From the NCBI RefSeq assembly GCF_001048695.1, contig NZ_CVRB01000004.1:806001-870000 (forward strand): a stretch of DNA of 64,000 bases, given 5' to 3'. The notes beneath the pieces were generated by a model. That model saw only the letters and a program-made list of their open reading frames with translations, ran no database searches and had not been told where the DNA came from. Shown piece by piece: positions 1-8,562 of this stretch. The translations under genes were made by a program, and so were the position numbers. Position 1 is the stretch's first letter. Every line of letters begins with the position of its first letter. Source of the DNA: Neobacillus massiliamazoniensis (GTDB lineage: Bacteria > Bacillota > Bacilli > Bacillales > Cytobacillaceae).

Positions 1-83
1 ACACTCCTAAAAATTAATTTCGTTCAAACCATAACATGTGAATCTTTTACACGCAAGTCCCATTCTAAAATGAATGCATAAAC

Positions 84-122
84 AAAAAAAGAATTCACAA
101 CCTAAACCATGAATTCTTTTTT
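84..122. terminator. Bidirectional intrinsic terminator
   Basis: A-run, arm GAATTCA, 12-nt loop, arm TGAATTC and T-run. It probably ends a gene lying left of the window, just before ytzH. Confidence 0.6.
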
Positions 123-147
123 ATTTCACTTGAAAGGGTGGACATTT

Positions 148-426
148 ATGCCATTAAGTCATCAGGATCAAGTTACATTACTTAAAGATATATTAAACAA
201 TCATCAAATGGATTGCTGTGGGTCTGTTGCTGAATGTGAGCAATTAGAACGTCTAATAAAATCGCTTTTGGTCAATAACCAAATCAATCAAAACGTAAAA
301 AATATTTTGCAGGATGTTTATCTATACAGCCAGCAAGGTGCACAAACGGCTGATTTAGACCAACATATTCTTACAAACCAAGGAAATTTATCTGAATGGG
401 TTAGCCATATCGATCAGTTTTCATAG
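148..426 (+). CDS. ytzH: YtzH-like protein
   Basis: Small cytoplasmic protein of 92 aa, of unknown function, recognised from its sequence (begins MPLSHQDQVTLLKDIL) and its position beside ytmP, as in B. subtilis. The ATG at 148 is preceded by AAAGGGTGG at a good distance; an in-frame ATG at 109 has no ribosome binding site and lies inside the upstream terminator, so it is not used. Mostly helical with no membrane segment; two adjacent Cys follow MD near residue 24. The stop overlaps the convergent ytmP stop by 6 bp. Confidence 0.85.
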   Translation: MPLSHQDQVTLLKDILNNHQMDCCGSVAECEQLERLIKSLLVNNQINQNVKNILQDVYLYSQQGAQTADLDQHILTNQGNLSEWVSHIDQFS

Positions 427-1194
427 GATGTCATTAATAAATCTTATCCATTTTTCCTTTTCTTTGGTGCGATTTTTATCTTTATACCATTGAATAGAGG
501 ATAAAGTTTGGAGTGCAACATACCATTTCATCCGAAGACGTAAGTGATCAGTTAGCTTTTCTCCATACATGGTAAGCCATTCTTTCCAATTCCCCTCAGG
601 AATGTACCAATAAAGGAGCATTCCTAAATCAATGGCAGGGTCTGCAATCATCGCTCCATCCCAGTCAATTAAATACAACTGGTTGTCTTCCGCAAGCAGC
701 CAGTTGTTATGGTTTACATCACCATGGCAAACCACTTTCTCATCACAACGAACATTTTCTACTTCCTCTTTAAGGAATGTGATTGTTTTTTCCACTTCTG
801 GTAACGAAAGAACTTCATGATCCAATTCATTAATCACCATTTGAAAAAGAGTAGCAGGCAACAATGGTGAGTTTTCTAAACGACTTAACATTGTAAGCAT
901 CGGCTCTGAGCGGTGAATTTTCTTCAGCAACCGAGCGACTAGTTCATGGTTCATCTCGGACGGCTTTAGCTCCCTGCCTGGAAGCCATTGCTGTGCTGTG
1001 ATGACATCTCCATTTTCTAGACGCTTCGTCCAAACAAGCTTGGGGACGATTCCTTCTGCCGACAGTACAGCCAGAAAAGGAGAAGAATTCCGCTTTAAAA
1101 AAAGCCTTTGATCCTCAAATTCCGCATAAAATGCTTCCCCGGTCGCACCACCAGCAGGGGTAATTTCCCACTCTTGTCCTAATAAATGTTCCAA
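421..1194 (-). CDS. ytmP: YtmP, APH-family phosphotransferase
   Basis: Aminoglycoside/choline-kinase-like protein of 257 aa. The Brenner motif VCHGDVNHNNW (residues 155-165, Asp159 as the likely base) and the metal-binding LIDWDGA (Asp177) are intact, as is an N-terminal lobe Lys in LFLKRN. The natural substrate of YtmP is not known; the family phosphorylates small alcohols such as choline, homoserine or aminoglycosides, and resistance should not be assumed. Convergent with ytzH and followed upstream by amyX on the same strand, as in B. subtilis. No promoter was assigned. Confidence 0.85.
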   Translation of the reverse strand: MEHLLGQEWEITPAGGATGEAFYAEFEDQRLFLKRNSSPFLAVLSAEGIVPKLVWTKRLENGDVITAQQWLPGRELKPSEMNHELVARLLKKIHRSEPMLTMLSRLENSPLLPATLFQMVINELDHEVLSLPEVEKTITFLKEEVENVRCDEKVVCHGDVNHNNWLLAEDNQLYLIDWDGAMIADPAIDLGMLLYWYIPEGNWKEWLTMYGEKLTDHLRLRMKWYVALQTLSSIQWYKDKNRTKEKEKWIRFINDIL

Positions 1195-1312
1195 AATTGT
1201 TCACCTTCAATTTTATACCGTTCTAACGGGTACATTTTCCCATTTAAATACCGAGGTAAATTCTATGCTGTCAAGAAGGGTATCGATCTTAACAACAGCT
1301 TATTTTTATAAA

Positions 1313-1348
1313 ATAAAAAAAGCTATTGAAACCATTACACACAATAGC
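1313..1348 (-). terminator. Terminator of amyX
   Basis: On the minus strand GCTATTG, a 13-nt loop, CAATAGC, then a run of T. It lies 57 bp downstream of the amyX stop. Confidence 0.75.
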
Positions 1349-1404
1349 CATCTTAATAAATTTTATCTCCATTTGCCTTTTTTCGTCAAGTACATGTATA
1401 GAAA

Positions 1405-3549
1405 CTAATTTTTTCCCAACACCATAAGACAAATGGGTTCAATACTGATTTCTCCGCCTTTAAGGAGTCTGTTGGACGAAATTCCCACATTCTCATGATC
1501 GGCAAAAACGTACCAATCCCCTTCTGGAATCGACAATAGTACTCTTTTATTAAGCGGATTACAAAGTAAAATCACTTCATGAAAATCACTATTTTTATTC
1601 TGATACAAATATCCTATGATAGGTGGAGGCAGTTGTAAAGAACTAGTATGAGAAAGAATTTCATCAGTTGTCCGCATTCGGAAACAGGAAAGTATTTTTC
1701 GAATCTGAATCAATTCTTTTATATAATTGACATTTTCTTTATACTGACTCTTTCGATCCCAATCAAGCTGGTTAATCGAATCAGGAGAACGGTAACTGTT
1801 GCCTTCACCGTATTTGGTTCGAAAAAACTCTTGGCCGCTATGAAGAAAAGGAATCCCTTGTGAAAGAATGACGATTCCTGTTGCAAGGCGATGGTATTTC
1901 ATCCGAATTGCGTCATCGGTATCCGGCAAGCACGAGGTAATTTTATCCCACATGGTGTGATTGTCATGACATTCAATGTAGTTAACTGATTGAAAAGGTT
2001 CTTTAAATATTTCGGTATCCTTCTTGTTGAAACCAATACTTCCAGTTATGGCTTCACCCGCAGCTTCAAAATAATGATCATTTCCTAAACAGTAGCCTTT
2101 ATCAAATAAGTTAAATGTACTGCCTTTAATGTTGTCACGAAAGTGATCGTTAAACTGAGCAATTTGCGGTATTTTCGCTTGATTGCGGATGATTGCTTTT
2201 TGTTCAAGCGCAAGCGGCGTATTAAGATTCCAGCCTTCACCAAGAAGAAGGACGCCATCTCTAGTATTTTCGCACTTACTTTTAACTTCATTCATCGTGT
2301 CGATGTCTAATATTCCCATTAAATCAAAGCGAAAGCCATCTACTTGATATTCCTCCAGCCAATATTGTACGGAATCAAGGATAAATTTCCGAACCATTTT
2401 CCTTTCTGAAGCAATATCATTCCCAACTCCTGTTCCATTTGATGGTTGGCCAAACTCATTGTGACGGAAATAGTAGCCTGGAACAATTTTTTCAAAAGAA
2501 GAATTTTCTCGAATATATACATGATTGTAAACAACATCCATAATCACCTTAAGTCCAGCTTGATGAATGTTTTCAATCATTTGCTTTAATTCGATAATTC
2601 TTGAATAAGGATTTGAGGGATCGGTTGAATAGCTGCCTTCCGGAACATTAAAATGAATGGGATTGTAGCCCCAATTATAAGCAGTATGTCGTTCGAGCTC
2701 ATTCACACCTGCAAAGTCGTTAAAAGGCAAGAGTTCAAGATGGGTAATGCCTAAATCTTTAAGGTAAGATAGGCCTGTCAGCTCCCCATCTTTCCCTTTC
2801 GTATTGTGCTCCCCAGCTCCCAGATAGAGTCCTTTATGTTTTACACCGCTGTTAGGGTGAATCGTAAAGTCACGTACATGGGTTTCGTAAATAATCGCAT
2901 CAACAGCGCTTTCAAGTGGAGGATTTGTGGTATTGGCTAGACACGTTTGATCCAGCTTTACGACGACCCCAACCTCTCCGTTTGCTGTAACGGCTTTTAC
3001 ATATGGATCGACAGCCTCACTCCATTCCTGATTGACCAAGATAAGGAAAGTATATTGATATAGTTCTAAATCCTTGTTAACCGTATAAGACCAAACTCCC
3101 CTATCTTCACGGATCATTTTTATCATTTCCGAATAGGTGCTATTTGGCGGTCGCAATTTTATCTTCACTTGCGTAGCAGTTGGAGCCCAAAGCTTAAAAC
3201 GGGTTTGATTGGACTGACAGACAACGCCAAGATCCTGACCATCGTAGTAAAATTTTTCATCAAAGATTTCAGTTCTGATGACGGCGCCTATTTGGAGATC
3301 TGTTTTGCCGCCATGTTCGTCAATAATCCAGTAGGTTTTTCCAAAGGTAATTTCCTCAGTTAACTGACAAACATATTTCATCATGGTATCAATTTGGTTT
3401 TTCTTTATGACTTTCAAGGGTATATATTGAAATCCATTAAAAACCGAAAATGCTGAAGATATTCCTTGATGATAGGTAAGCGGAAGAAGAATCGTAATAA
3501 TATTCATTTCATCCAAATAGGCAAGAAACGTCCGTTCAGTGGATGTCAT
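1405..3549 (-). CDS. amyX: Type I pullulanase
   Basis: GH13 debranching enzyme that cleaves alpha-1,6 links in pullulan, starch limit dextrins or glycogen. The type I signature YNWGYNP is at residues 293-299 (counted from an ATG two codons upstream of the chosen start). The catalytic triad is visible: Asp411 in GFRFDLMG, Glu440 in LLGEGW, Asp531 in ECHDNH. An N-terminal region and CBM48-like domain (about 100-210) precede the barrel. No signal peptide, so it is intracellular. Start at 3549 because GGAGG lies 7 nt upstream; the ATG at 3555 touches that site. It overlaps the end of the lipid kinase gene by 14 bp, so the two are probably co-transcribed. Confidence 0.95.
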   Translation of the reverse strand: MTSTERTFLAYLDEMNIITILLPLTYHQGISSAFSVFNGFQYIPLKVIKKNQIDTMMKYVCQLTEEITFGKTYWIIDEHGGKTDLQIGAVIRTEIFDEKFYYDGQDLGVVCQSNQTRFKLWAPTATQVKIKLRPPNSTYSEMIKMIREDRGVWSYTVNKDLELYQYTFLILVNQEWSEAVDPYVKAVTANGEVGVVVKLDQTCLANTTNPPLESAVDAIIYETHVRDFTIHPNSGVKHKGLYLGAGEHNTKGKDGELTGLSYLKDLGITHLELLPFNDFAGVNELERHTAYNWGYNPIHFNVPEGSYSTDPSNPYSRIIELKQMIENIHQAGLKVIMDVVYNHVYIRENSSFEKIVPGYYFRHNEFGQPSNGTGVGNDIASERKMVRKFILDSVQYWLEEYQVDGFRFDLMGILDIDTMNEVKSKCENTRDGVLLLGEGWNLNTPLALEQKAIIRNQAKIPQIAQFNDHFRDNIKGSTFNLFDKGYCLGNDHYFEAAGEAITGSIGFNKKDTEIFKEPFQSVNYIECHDNHTMWDKITSCLPDTDDAIRMKYHRLATGIVILSQGIPFLHSGQEFFRTKYGEGNSYRSPDSINQLDWDRKSQYKENVNYIKELIQIRKILSCFRMRTTDEILSHTSSLQLPPPIIGYLYQNKNSDFHEVILLCNPLNKRVLLSIPEGDWYVFADHENVGISSNRLLKGGEISIEPICLMVLGKN

Positions 3550-4519
3550 TCGCATCCCTCCCTTTCAGATCAGCTTCTTCCTTCATTATCCTTCTTGTTA
3601 ACACCCGTAAGGTTTTTGATTGAAGGTGGATTTTTAGTGGGGTATAGCCAATATGTTCACCATCTGCGTGAACATATATAGGAAATTGGGATTGAATCAC
3701 GATGTCCACGCCTGTAAACGTCTTTACTTCTTTAAAGTAAATATGATTTCCCCAAAACACACTAATAAAAACGAGTAACAACTTCAGTCTAGACAATTGA
3801 TGAACAACTGTTATATCTAAAAGACCATCATCAGGCTCGGCTCGCGGTGCGATTTTCATACCTCCACCGTAAAATGGCTGATTGGAAACGGTAACAAACC
3901 ATGTATTTTCAAATATATGCGTTTTTCCATCAATTGATAAGTGGAATGTAGAAGTCTTATATGTAAATAACATTTTCAATAGAAAATAGACATAAATCAA
4001 TCTGCCCATTGAAAGCTTATTTAACAGTGCTTTTATTTTGGATCGATTGACTTCATAGGAAATTACTGCATCAAAACCAGCGCCCATATTGTTGATAAAA
4101 AAATGATCTGGCTGATCATTTCTTATCATTCTTCCAATATCAATGAAATCGGGTTCTTTATTCCAAAGACGGCGAATTACTGTGAGGGCTTCCACAGGAT
4201 CCGTAGGAATGTGAAATCCTCTGGAAAAATCATTTCCTGACCCACCCGGTATAAACGCTAGAGTAACATTTGGATGACTAATCACACCGTTCAAGACTTC
4301 ATGAAGCGTACCATCACCACCAACAGCTACGATGATAATGTCCTCACGATTCTTCGAGGCAATTCGTCCGGCGAGTGTTTGGGCATGCCCTGGGTACTCC
4401 GTAAAAAACGCCAGAAAATGTATATGATCCTTCTTTAATTGCTCCACAATTTTTTGCCAAATTTTAAGGCATTGACCGTTTTTTGCTTTCGGGTTAACAA
4501 TAAAATAAATATCCTTCAT
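3536..4519 (-). CDS. ytlR: YtlR, diacylglycerol kinase-type lipid kinase
   Basis: YegS/BmrU/DgkB-like lipid kinase of 327 aa (ATP-dependent phosphorylation of a membrane lipid such as diacylglycerol). The nucleotide-binding motif VGGDGTLHEVLNG is at about residues 66-78 and PGGSGNDFSRG at 91-101. The C-terminal beta-rich half carries YGGGMKIAPRAEPDDGLLD, typical of the family. Soluble and probably membrane-associated. Its 3' end overlaps amyX, and ytlP lies 17 bp upstream. The exact substrate cannot be told from sequence; B. subtilis has several paralogues. Confidence 0.85.
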   Translation of the reverse strand: MKDIYFIVNPKAKNGQCLKIWQKIVEQLKKDHIHFLAFFTEYPGHAQTLAGRIASKNREDIIIVAVGGDGTLHEVLNGVISHPNVTLAFIPGGSGNDFSRGFHIPTDPVEALTVIRRLWNKEPDFIDIGRMIRNDQPDHFFINNMGAGFDAVISYEVNRSKIKALLNKLSMGRLIYVYFLLKMLFTYKTSTFHLSIDGKTHIFENTWFVTVSNQPFYGGGMKIAPRAEPDDGLLDITVVHQLSRLKLLLVFISVFWGNHIYFKEVKTFTGVDIVIQSQFPIYVHADGEHIGYTPLKIHLQSKTLRVLTRRIMKEEADLKGRDANDIH

Positions 4520-4536
4520 GAAATCAAACCCTATCT

Positions 4537-5106
4537 CTACTTTTCTAATAAAAATTCTGCCTTTACTTCATATTTAGGTGTCTTTTGCAAATGTGTTTGG
4601 TATAAAACGACCTTATTTACCTCAAAAACAAGCGGTTCCCGCTGAATATTATTCCATATATCAAGCATTTCCTTTTGGAAAGCCCCATTTCCGCTCCACT
4701 TTCTTGCAAGAGTAATATGAGGACGGAACGGTCTTGTTTCGAGTGTAAAGCCTACCTGTTCACAAGCAGTAAATACTTTTTTTCTTAAAAGCTGCAGTTC
4801 TTCGCTTTCCTGAGTACCTGCCCAGAATACCCGAGGGGATTCGACATTTCCAAAATAGCCAAGTCTGTTTATTGCTAATGGAAAAGGTTTGATCCCTTTT
4901 GTCCCTTCCTTAACATAACTTGTACTCCGCTTGAGCTGTTCTGGCGGTGCAAAACCTAGAAAAGCAAGCGTAATATGTAAATCTTCATGGTGCACCCAAC
5001 GGCTAAAAGGAAGGTTCCTGTTTAATTCTTCAATATGCTTTTTCAAGATTAATTTCGTTTCGTCAGGAATTCTCAAGGCAAAAAAGAAATGAGTTTGCTG
5101 CTCCAC
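4537..5106 (-). CDS. thpR: RNA 2',3'-cyclic phosphodiesterase (ThpR/YtlP)
   Basis: 2H phosphoesterase superfamily protein of 189 aa, long called 2'-5' RNA ligase; the family hydrolyses RNA 2',3'-cyclic phosphates. Both HxT motifs are present: HITLAFLG at 44-51 and HITLARK at 130-136. The N-terminal HFFFALRIPDE is typical. Cytoplasmic. It is first in the ytlP-ytlR-amyX run, with 17 bp to the next gene. Equivalent to B. subtilis ytlP by position. Confidence 0.88.
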   Translation of the reverse strand: MEQQTHFFFALRIPDETKLILKKHIEELNRNLPFSRWVHHEDLHITLAFLGFAPPEQLKRSTSYVKEGTKGIKPFPLAINRLGYFGNVESPRVFWAGTQESEELQLLRKKVFTACEQVGFTLETRPFRPHITLARKWSGNGAFQKEMLDIWNNIQREPLVFEVNKVVLYQTHLQKTPKYEVKAEFLLEK

Positions 5107-5260
5107 TTATGATTCACTCCTTTTATTAATTTTAATATATTTTAACCTTATTTTGTCTATTGTCTAAATAGCGATAAACCATTATTTATCACTTCAAAGT
5201 ATTTGAAAGATGAGCAGAGGTTTCAAAAATCGTACTGCCTTTACCATAATGAGCCTTTTT

Positions 5261-5292
5261 AAAAAGACGTGGAGCACTTGCTCTCACGTCTT
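5261..5292 (-). terminator. Terminator of dat
   Basis: Minus strand AAGACGTGAGAGCAAGTGCTCCACGTCTTTTT-type hairpin (arms at 5261-5271 and 5284-5292) with a short T-tract, 6 bp after the dat stop. Confidence 0.75.
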
Positions 5293-5298
5293 CTTTTG

Positions 5299-6171
5299 CT
5301 AAAAAGTAATTTTTTCATTTAATGACCCGCACTGTTTTTCAATTTCTTGACCAAACCATTCCTGCAGCTTTCTCGTAATAGGACCAGGAATTCCATTTGA
5401 AATCTTATTTCCATCTATTTCAACAATTGGCATTACCTCTGAAGTTGAGCTTGTGAGAAAACATTCATCCGCCTGTTTTAATTCCTCAATCGTAAACATA
5501 CGTTCTTCTACACGAAGATTGTTTTTAGCACACACGACGAGAAGAACATCCTTAGTAATGCCCTTTAAAATGAGATGATCAGATGCATGGGTTATGACAA
5601 TATCATTTTTCACTATAAAAATATTCGACGTGCTTCCTTCTGTAACCTCTTGCCCACGGTGCTGAATCACTTCAAAGCACCCAGCTTCTGCCGCTTTTTG
5701 CTTAGCTAAGACATTTCCAAGCAAATTAAGACTTTTTATATCACAACGCAGCCAGCGAATGTCTTCGGTTAAAATCGTTTTCACACCTGACCTCATACTG
5801 TCTACTGGCCGTTCAATTTTCTTTGTATAAGTTGTTAGACAAGGAGTAACATACTCTGTTGGAAAGGCATGATTACGCAAGGCCACACCTCTAGTGACTT
5901 GCATATAAATGATGCCATTTTGAAGCTTGTTTTTTTCAATCAGCTCTACAAGCAATCCTTTTAAGTTTTCATTCGTAAATGGGAGAGAAATTCCAATACT
6001 ATCTGTACTTTTCGCCAAACGATTTAAATGCTCATGTTCCGTAAACATTTTTCCGTTGTAAACGCGGATGACCTCATATACGCCATCACCAAATTGATAT
6101 CCGCGATCTTCCACATCAACCTTCGCTTCTGATCGCTTAACGATTTCTCCATGTAAAATGGCAAATTCCAT
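5299..6171 (-). CDS. dat: D-amino acid aminotransferase
   Basis: Fold-type IV PLP enzyme that interconverts D-alanine/2-oxoglutarate and pyruvate/D-glutamate, supplying D-amino acids for peptidoglycan. VEDRGYQFGDGVYEVIRVYNG near the N terminus and LRCDIKSLNLLGNVLAKQ, with the Schiff-base Lys about residue 146-149, are diagnostic. Length of about 290 aa fits the family. Two ATGs compete, 6180 and 6171; 6171 is preferred because the first sits only about 3 nt after GAGGAG and the homologous proteins start just before AILHGEIV. Follows pepV in the same direction (60 bp), as in several Bacillus genomes. Confidence 0.92.
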   Translation of the reverse strand: MEFAILHGEIVKRSEAKVDVEDRGYQFGDGVYEVIRVYNGKMFTEHEHLNRLAKSTDSIGISLPFTNENLKGLLVELIEKNKLQNGIIYMQVTRGVALRNHAFPTEYVTPCLTTYTKKIERPVDSMRSGVKTILTEDIRWLRCDIKSLNLLGNVLAKQKAAEAGCFEVIQHRGQEVTEGSTSNIFIVKNDIVITHASDHLILKGITKDVLLVVCAKNNLRVEERMFTIEELKQADECFLTSSTSEVMPIVEIDGNKISNGIPGPITRKLQEWFGQEIEKQCGSLNEKITF

Positions 6172-6203
6172 TTCTCCCATTTCTCCTCTATCTCGTTATG
6201 GTC

Positions 6204-6231
6204 TAAGTCCAACAAGGCGCTTCCGCTTTTC
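6204..6231 (-). repeat. Truncated copy of the dispersed ~125-bp repeat
   Basis: On the minus strand GAAAAGCGGAAGCGCCTTGTTGGACTTAG, the characteristic left end of the dispersed repeat family of this window, directly after the pepV stop. Confidence 0.65.
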
Positions 6232-7653
6232 CTATTCTGCTTGAGCCAATTCGTAGATGGCTTGTGCGTATATGGCGGTTGCCTTTAATAAATCTTCGAT
6301 ATACATATATTCATCTTTTTGATGGGCAATATCAGGTCTCCCTGGAAACAATGGCCCAAATGCAACACCAGATTTAAGTGAACGAGCATAGGTACCGCCA
6401 CCAATGGCAATCAAAGAAGCTTTATCCCCTGTTTGTTCCTCATAAACTTTCTTTAACGTTTGAATCAAAAATTCCTTTTCATCGACATAATGCGGTTTTG
6501 AATCAGAAAAGTTTTCCATCGTAAACCCTTCTGATTCTAACAAAGCATCAAGCGTTTCCTTTGTACGTTCCATCTTGTTTGTTACAGAGTAGCGGCAAGT
6601 CATGCCAATTCGGCCACCAGTTTCCTTTGAATAGGAAAGCTTACCCGGATTGATGGTCAAGTCTCCAGACACATCATCCGTATAGGCCACTCCAAGATTG
6701 ACACCTCGAGAATCCTCAAAGAAATAATGTGACACAAATTTGAAGTAATGATCTGCATTTGCATCAAGATTTAACTTTGAAAGGAACTCAGCTAAATACA
6801 AACCTGCATTGACCCCATTTTTCGGTTCCATTCCATGAGCGGAAACTCCTTTTACTGATAAAACCAGTTCGTCATTTTCAACAAAGTGGTTTCCTTCTAA
6901 CTTATGCTGATTTATAAAATCAGTAAAGGAGTGAATGATTCCTTCCTTGTTTTCGTTCACAAGGATTTTTGCTTCAGCATAGTCAGGTACCATATTGTAT
7001 CTTCTTCCAGAAATAAACTGCTGCACTTCCACCTGCCCAACAGTTGTGTCCTGCTCTACCTTCTTCTGTACCATATCAAAATCAGCAATCCCTTTTTCGG
7101 CATTAATAATGGGAAAATCCGCATCAGGAGCAATGCCTAGTGTAGGCATTTCTTCATGTTTAAAATAATGGTCAACACAGCGCCAGTTGCTTTCTTCATC
7201 CGTACCAATAATCATTCGAACTCGTTTTTGTAATGGAAGATTAAGTTCCTTTACGATCTTCATGGCATAATAGGCTGCCATCGTTGGCCCCTTATCATCT
7301 AATGCTCCACGAGCAAATATTTTTCCATCACGAATTTCTGCGGCAAACGGGTCACTAGACCATCCATCCCCTTCAGGGACCACATCGACATGACAGAGAA
7401 TTCCTAACAATTCTTTGCCTTCACCAAATTCAAGATGGCCAGCAAGGTTCCCAACATTTTTAGGAATGAAGCCGTCTTTTTCACCAAGCTTTAGCATAAA
7501 ATCGAGCGCTTCCTTTACGCCCTTACCAAGTGGTGCATCCTCCAAAGCATTTTCTTCATCTAAAAGACTTCTAATATGTAATAAATTCTGGGTATCTTTA
7601 ATGAGTGACTCTTTTCTTTTTTCGACTTCACTCATCCAATCAATTTTAGTCAA
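6232..7653 (-). CDS. pepV: Dipeptidase PepV
   Basis: M20 family zinc dipeptidase of 473 aa (Xaa-His and broad dipeptides, cytoplasmic). Metal and catalytic residues are in place: LCHVDVVPEGDGW (His88, Asp90), RGALDDKGP (Asp119/120), GTDEESNWRC (Glu153/154) and a late His in PGRPDIAHQKDEYM. Start is TTG 7653 with AGGAAG just upstream; there is an in-frame stop 15 nt before it, and ATG 7635 is the only near alternative. The start overlaps the stop of a possible 12-codon leader (7650-7688). Equivalent to ytjP of B. subtilis by context. Confidence 0.93.
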   Translation of the reverse strand: MTKIDWMSEVEKRKESLIKDTQNLLHIRSLLDEENALEDAPLGKGVKEALDFMLKLGEKDGFIPKNVGNLAGHLEFGEGKELLGILCHVDVVPEGDGWSSDPFAAEIRDGKIFARGALDDKGPTMAAYYAMKIVKELNLPLQKRVRMIIGTDEESNWRCVDHYFKHEEMPTLGIAPDADFPIINAEKGIADFDMVQKKVEQDTTVGQVEVQQFISGRRYNMVPDYAEAKILVNENKEGIIHSFTDFINQHKLEGNHFVENDELVLSVKGVSAHGMEPKNGVNAGLYLAEFLSKLNLDANADHYFKFVSHYFFEDSRGVNLGVAYTDDVSGDLTINPGKLSYSKETGGRIGMTCRYSVTNKMERTKETLDALLESEGFTMENFSDSKPHYVDEKEFLIQTLKKVYEEQTGDKASLIAIGGGTYARSLKSGVAFGPLFPGRPDIAHQKDEYMYIEDLLKATAIYAQAIYELAQAE

Positions 7654-7688
7654 TATTCTTCCTGATCAACAAATATTGCTGTGACCAG
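7650..7688 (-). CDS. Possible leader peptide coupled to pepV
   Basis: AGGAGG at 7695-7700 is the best ribosome binding site in front of pepV but is about 42 nt too far upstream to serve it. Six nt after it a CTG codon opens a 12-codon frame (about MVTAIFVDQEEY) whose TGA overlaps the pepV TTG start (TTGA). This would allow translational coupling. Non-ATG start and tiny size keep confidence low. Confidence 0.25.
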   Translation of the reverse strand: MVTAIFVDQEEY

Positions 7689-7700
7689 GATTCACCTCCT

Positions 7701-8134
7701 TTTATTTTTACAAACTGTTTGACAATTGACTTCTTATTTTTTAACAATATCACTTTTACAATTATCTTATCAATGATCTTTAAAAAATGCTGCGATTCAT
7801 ATTTTTCGGGAAAATTTACGGAAAATTCAATAATTTATCATAAATATTGCTTTATTGCCCATATATAATAACTACACGTTAAGCAAGTCGTAATAACTAA
7901 CTTTTTATTAAAATTTATTTAAGTAATTGTAAATTTTTCTTTAAAGGTGGAAATTTTCTGATACAGTGGGTAAAATAAGGTTAGATGTATGACATCTTAG
8001 TTTCCACTTTAACGATCCTTAAAAAGGAGATGTTTAGGGAAAAGAAAATTACATATTTCTGAAGATGATTCTTCAATAAACTGTCGGTAGCAGGGATTTG
8101 CCATTGGTTTAGAAAAGGAATAGGGAGTGGTTCT
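7701..8134. other. Intergenic region between pepV and ytzE
   Basis: AT-rich, about 430 bp without a supported gene. A TATAAT at 7864-7869 (plus strand) could be a -10 box, but I see no convincing -35. AAAGGTGG near 7944 is not followed by a credible frame. Frames on the minus strand here are too short and lack ribosome binding sites. Confidence 0.4.
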
Positions 8135-8356
8135 TTGAAACCTTCAACTAACCGGATGTTAAACCGCATCAAATGTATCTACATGTTTATTCGCAATAAC
8201 GGCACTGTCACTACGCAGGAACTTGTAGAGGAATTTGGTATCACTCCTCGCACCATACAACGAGATTTAAATGTCTTGTCCTACAATGACTTGGTAATCA
8301 GTCCAAGCCGAGGAAAATGGACGACAACAGAAAAAAAAGTAAAGATGACATCTTAA
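8135..8356 (+). CDS. ytzE: YtzE, DeoR-type HTH protein
   Basis: A 73-aa protein consisting almost only of a DeoR-type winged helix: LNRIKCIYMFIRNNGTVTTQELVEEFGITPRTIQRDLNVLSYNDLV, with the recognition helix around ITPRTIQRDL. It lacks the sugar-phosphate sensor domain of full-length DeoR proteins, yet is not truncated: B. subtilis YtzE is equally short. TTG start at 8135 with AGGGAGTGG upstream. Probably a small DNA-binding regulator; target unknown. Followed by a strong terminator. Confidence 0.88.
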   Translation: MKPSTNRMLNRIKCIYMFIRNNGTVTTQELVEEFGITPRTIQRDLNVLSYNDLVISPSRGKWTTTEKKVKMTS

Positions 8357-8370
8357 GGCTTAAAAATATA

Positions 8371-8412
8371 AAATCAAAAAAGCACGCAGCTAATTGCGTG
8401 CTTTTTTGATTT
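8371..8412 (+). terminator. Strong intrinsic terminator after ytzE
   Basis: Perfect inverted repeat with 18-bp arms (8371-8388 and 8395-8412), 6-nt loop and T-rich right arm; core GCACGCA/TGCGTGC. Confidence 0.85.
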
Positions 8413-8562
8413 TCCTTTTTGCTGAAATGTCCTAAGTAAAATCATAGTTTTACTTTTTAATAGAATATGTTATATTAATAAAATACTTTAGCACTTAAAA
8501 GCGTTTAAGTACAAAAGAATATTGTTCAATTACAAAAATTTAGATAATAGGGTTGGGGAAAA

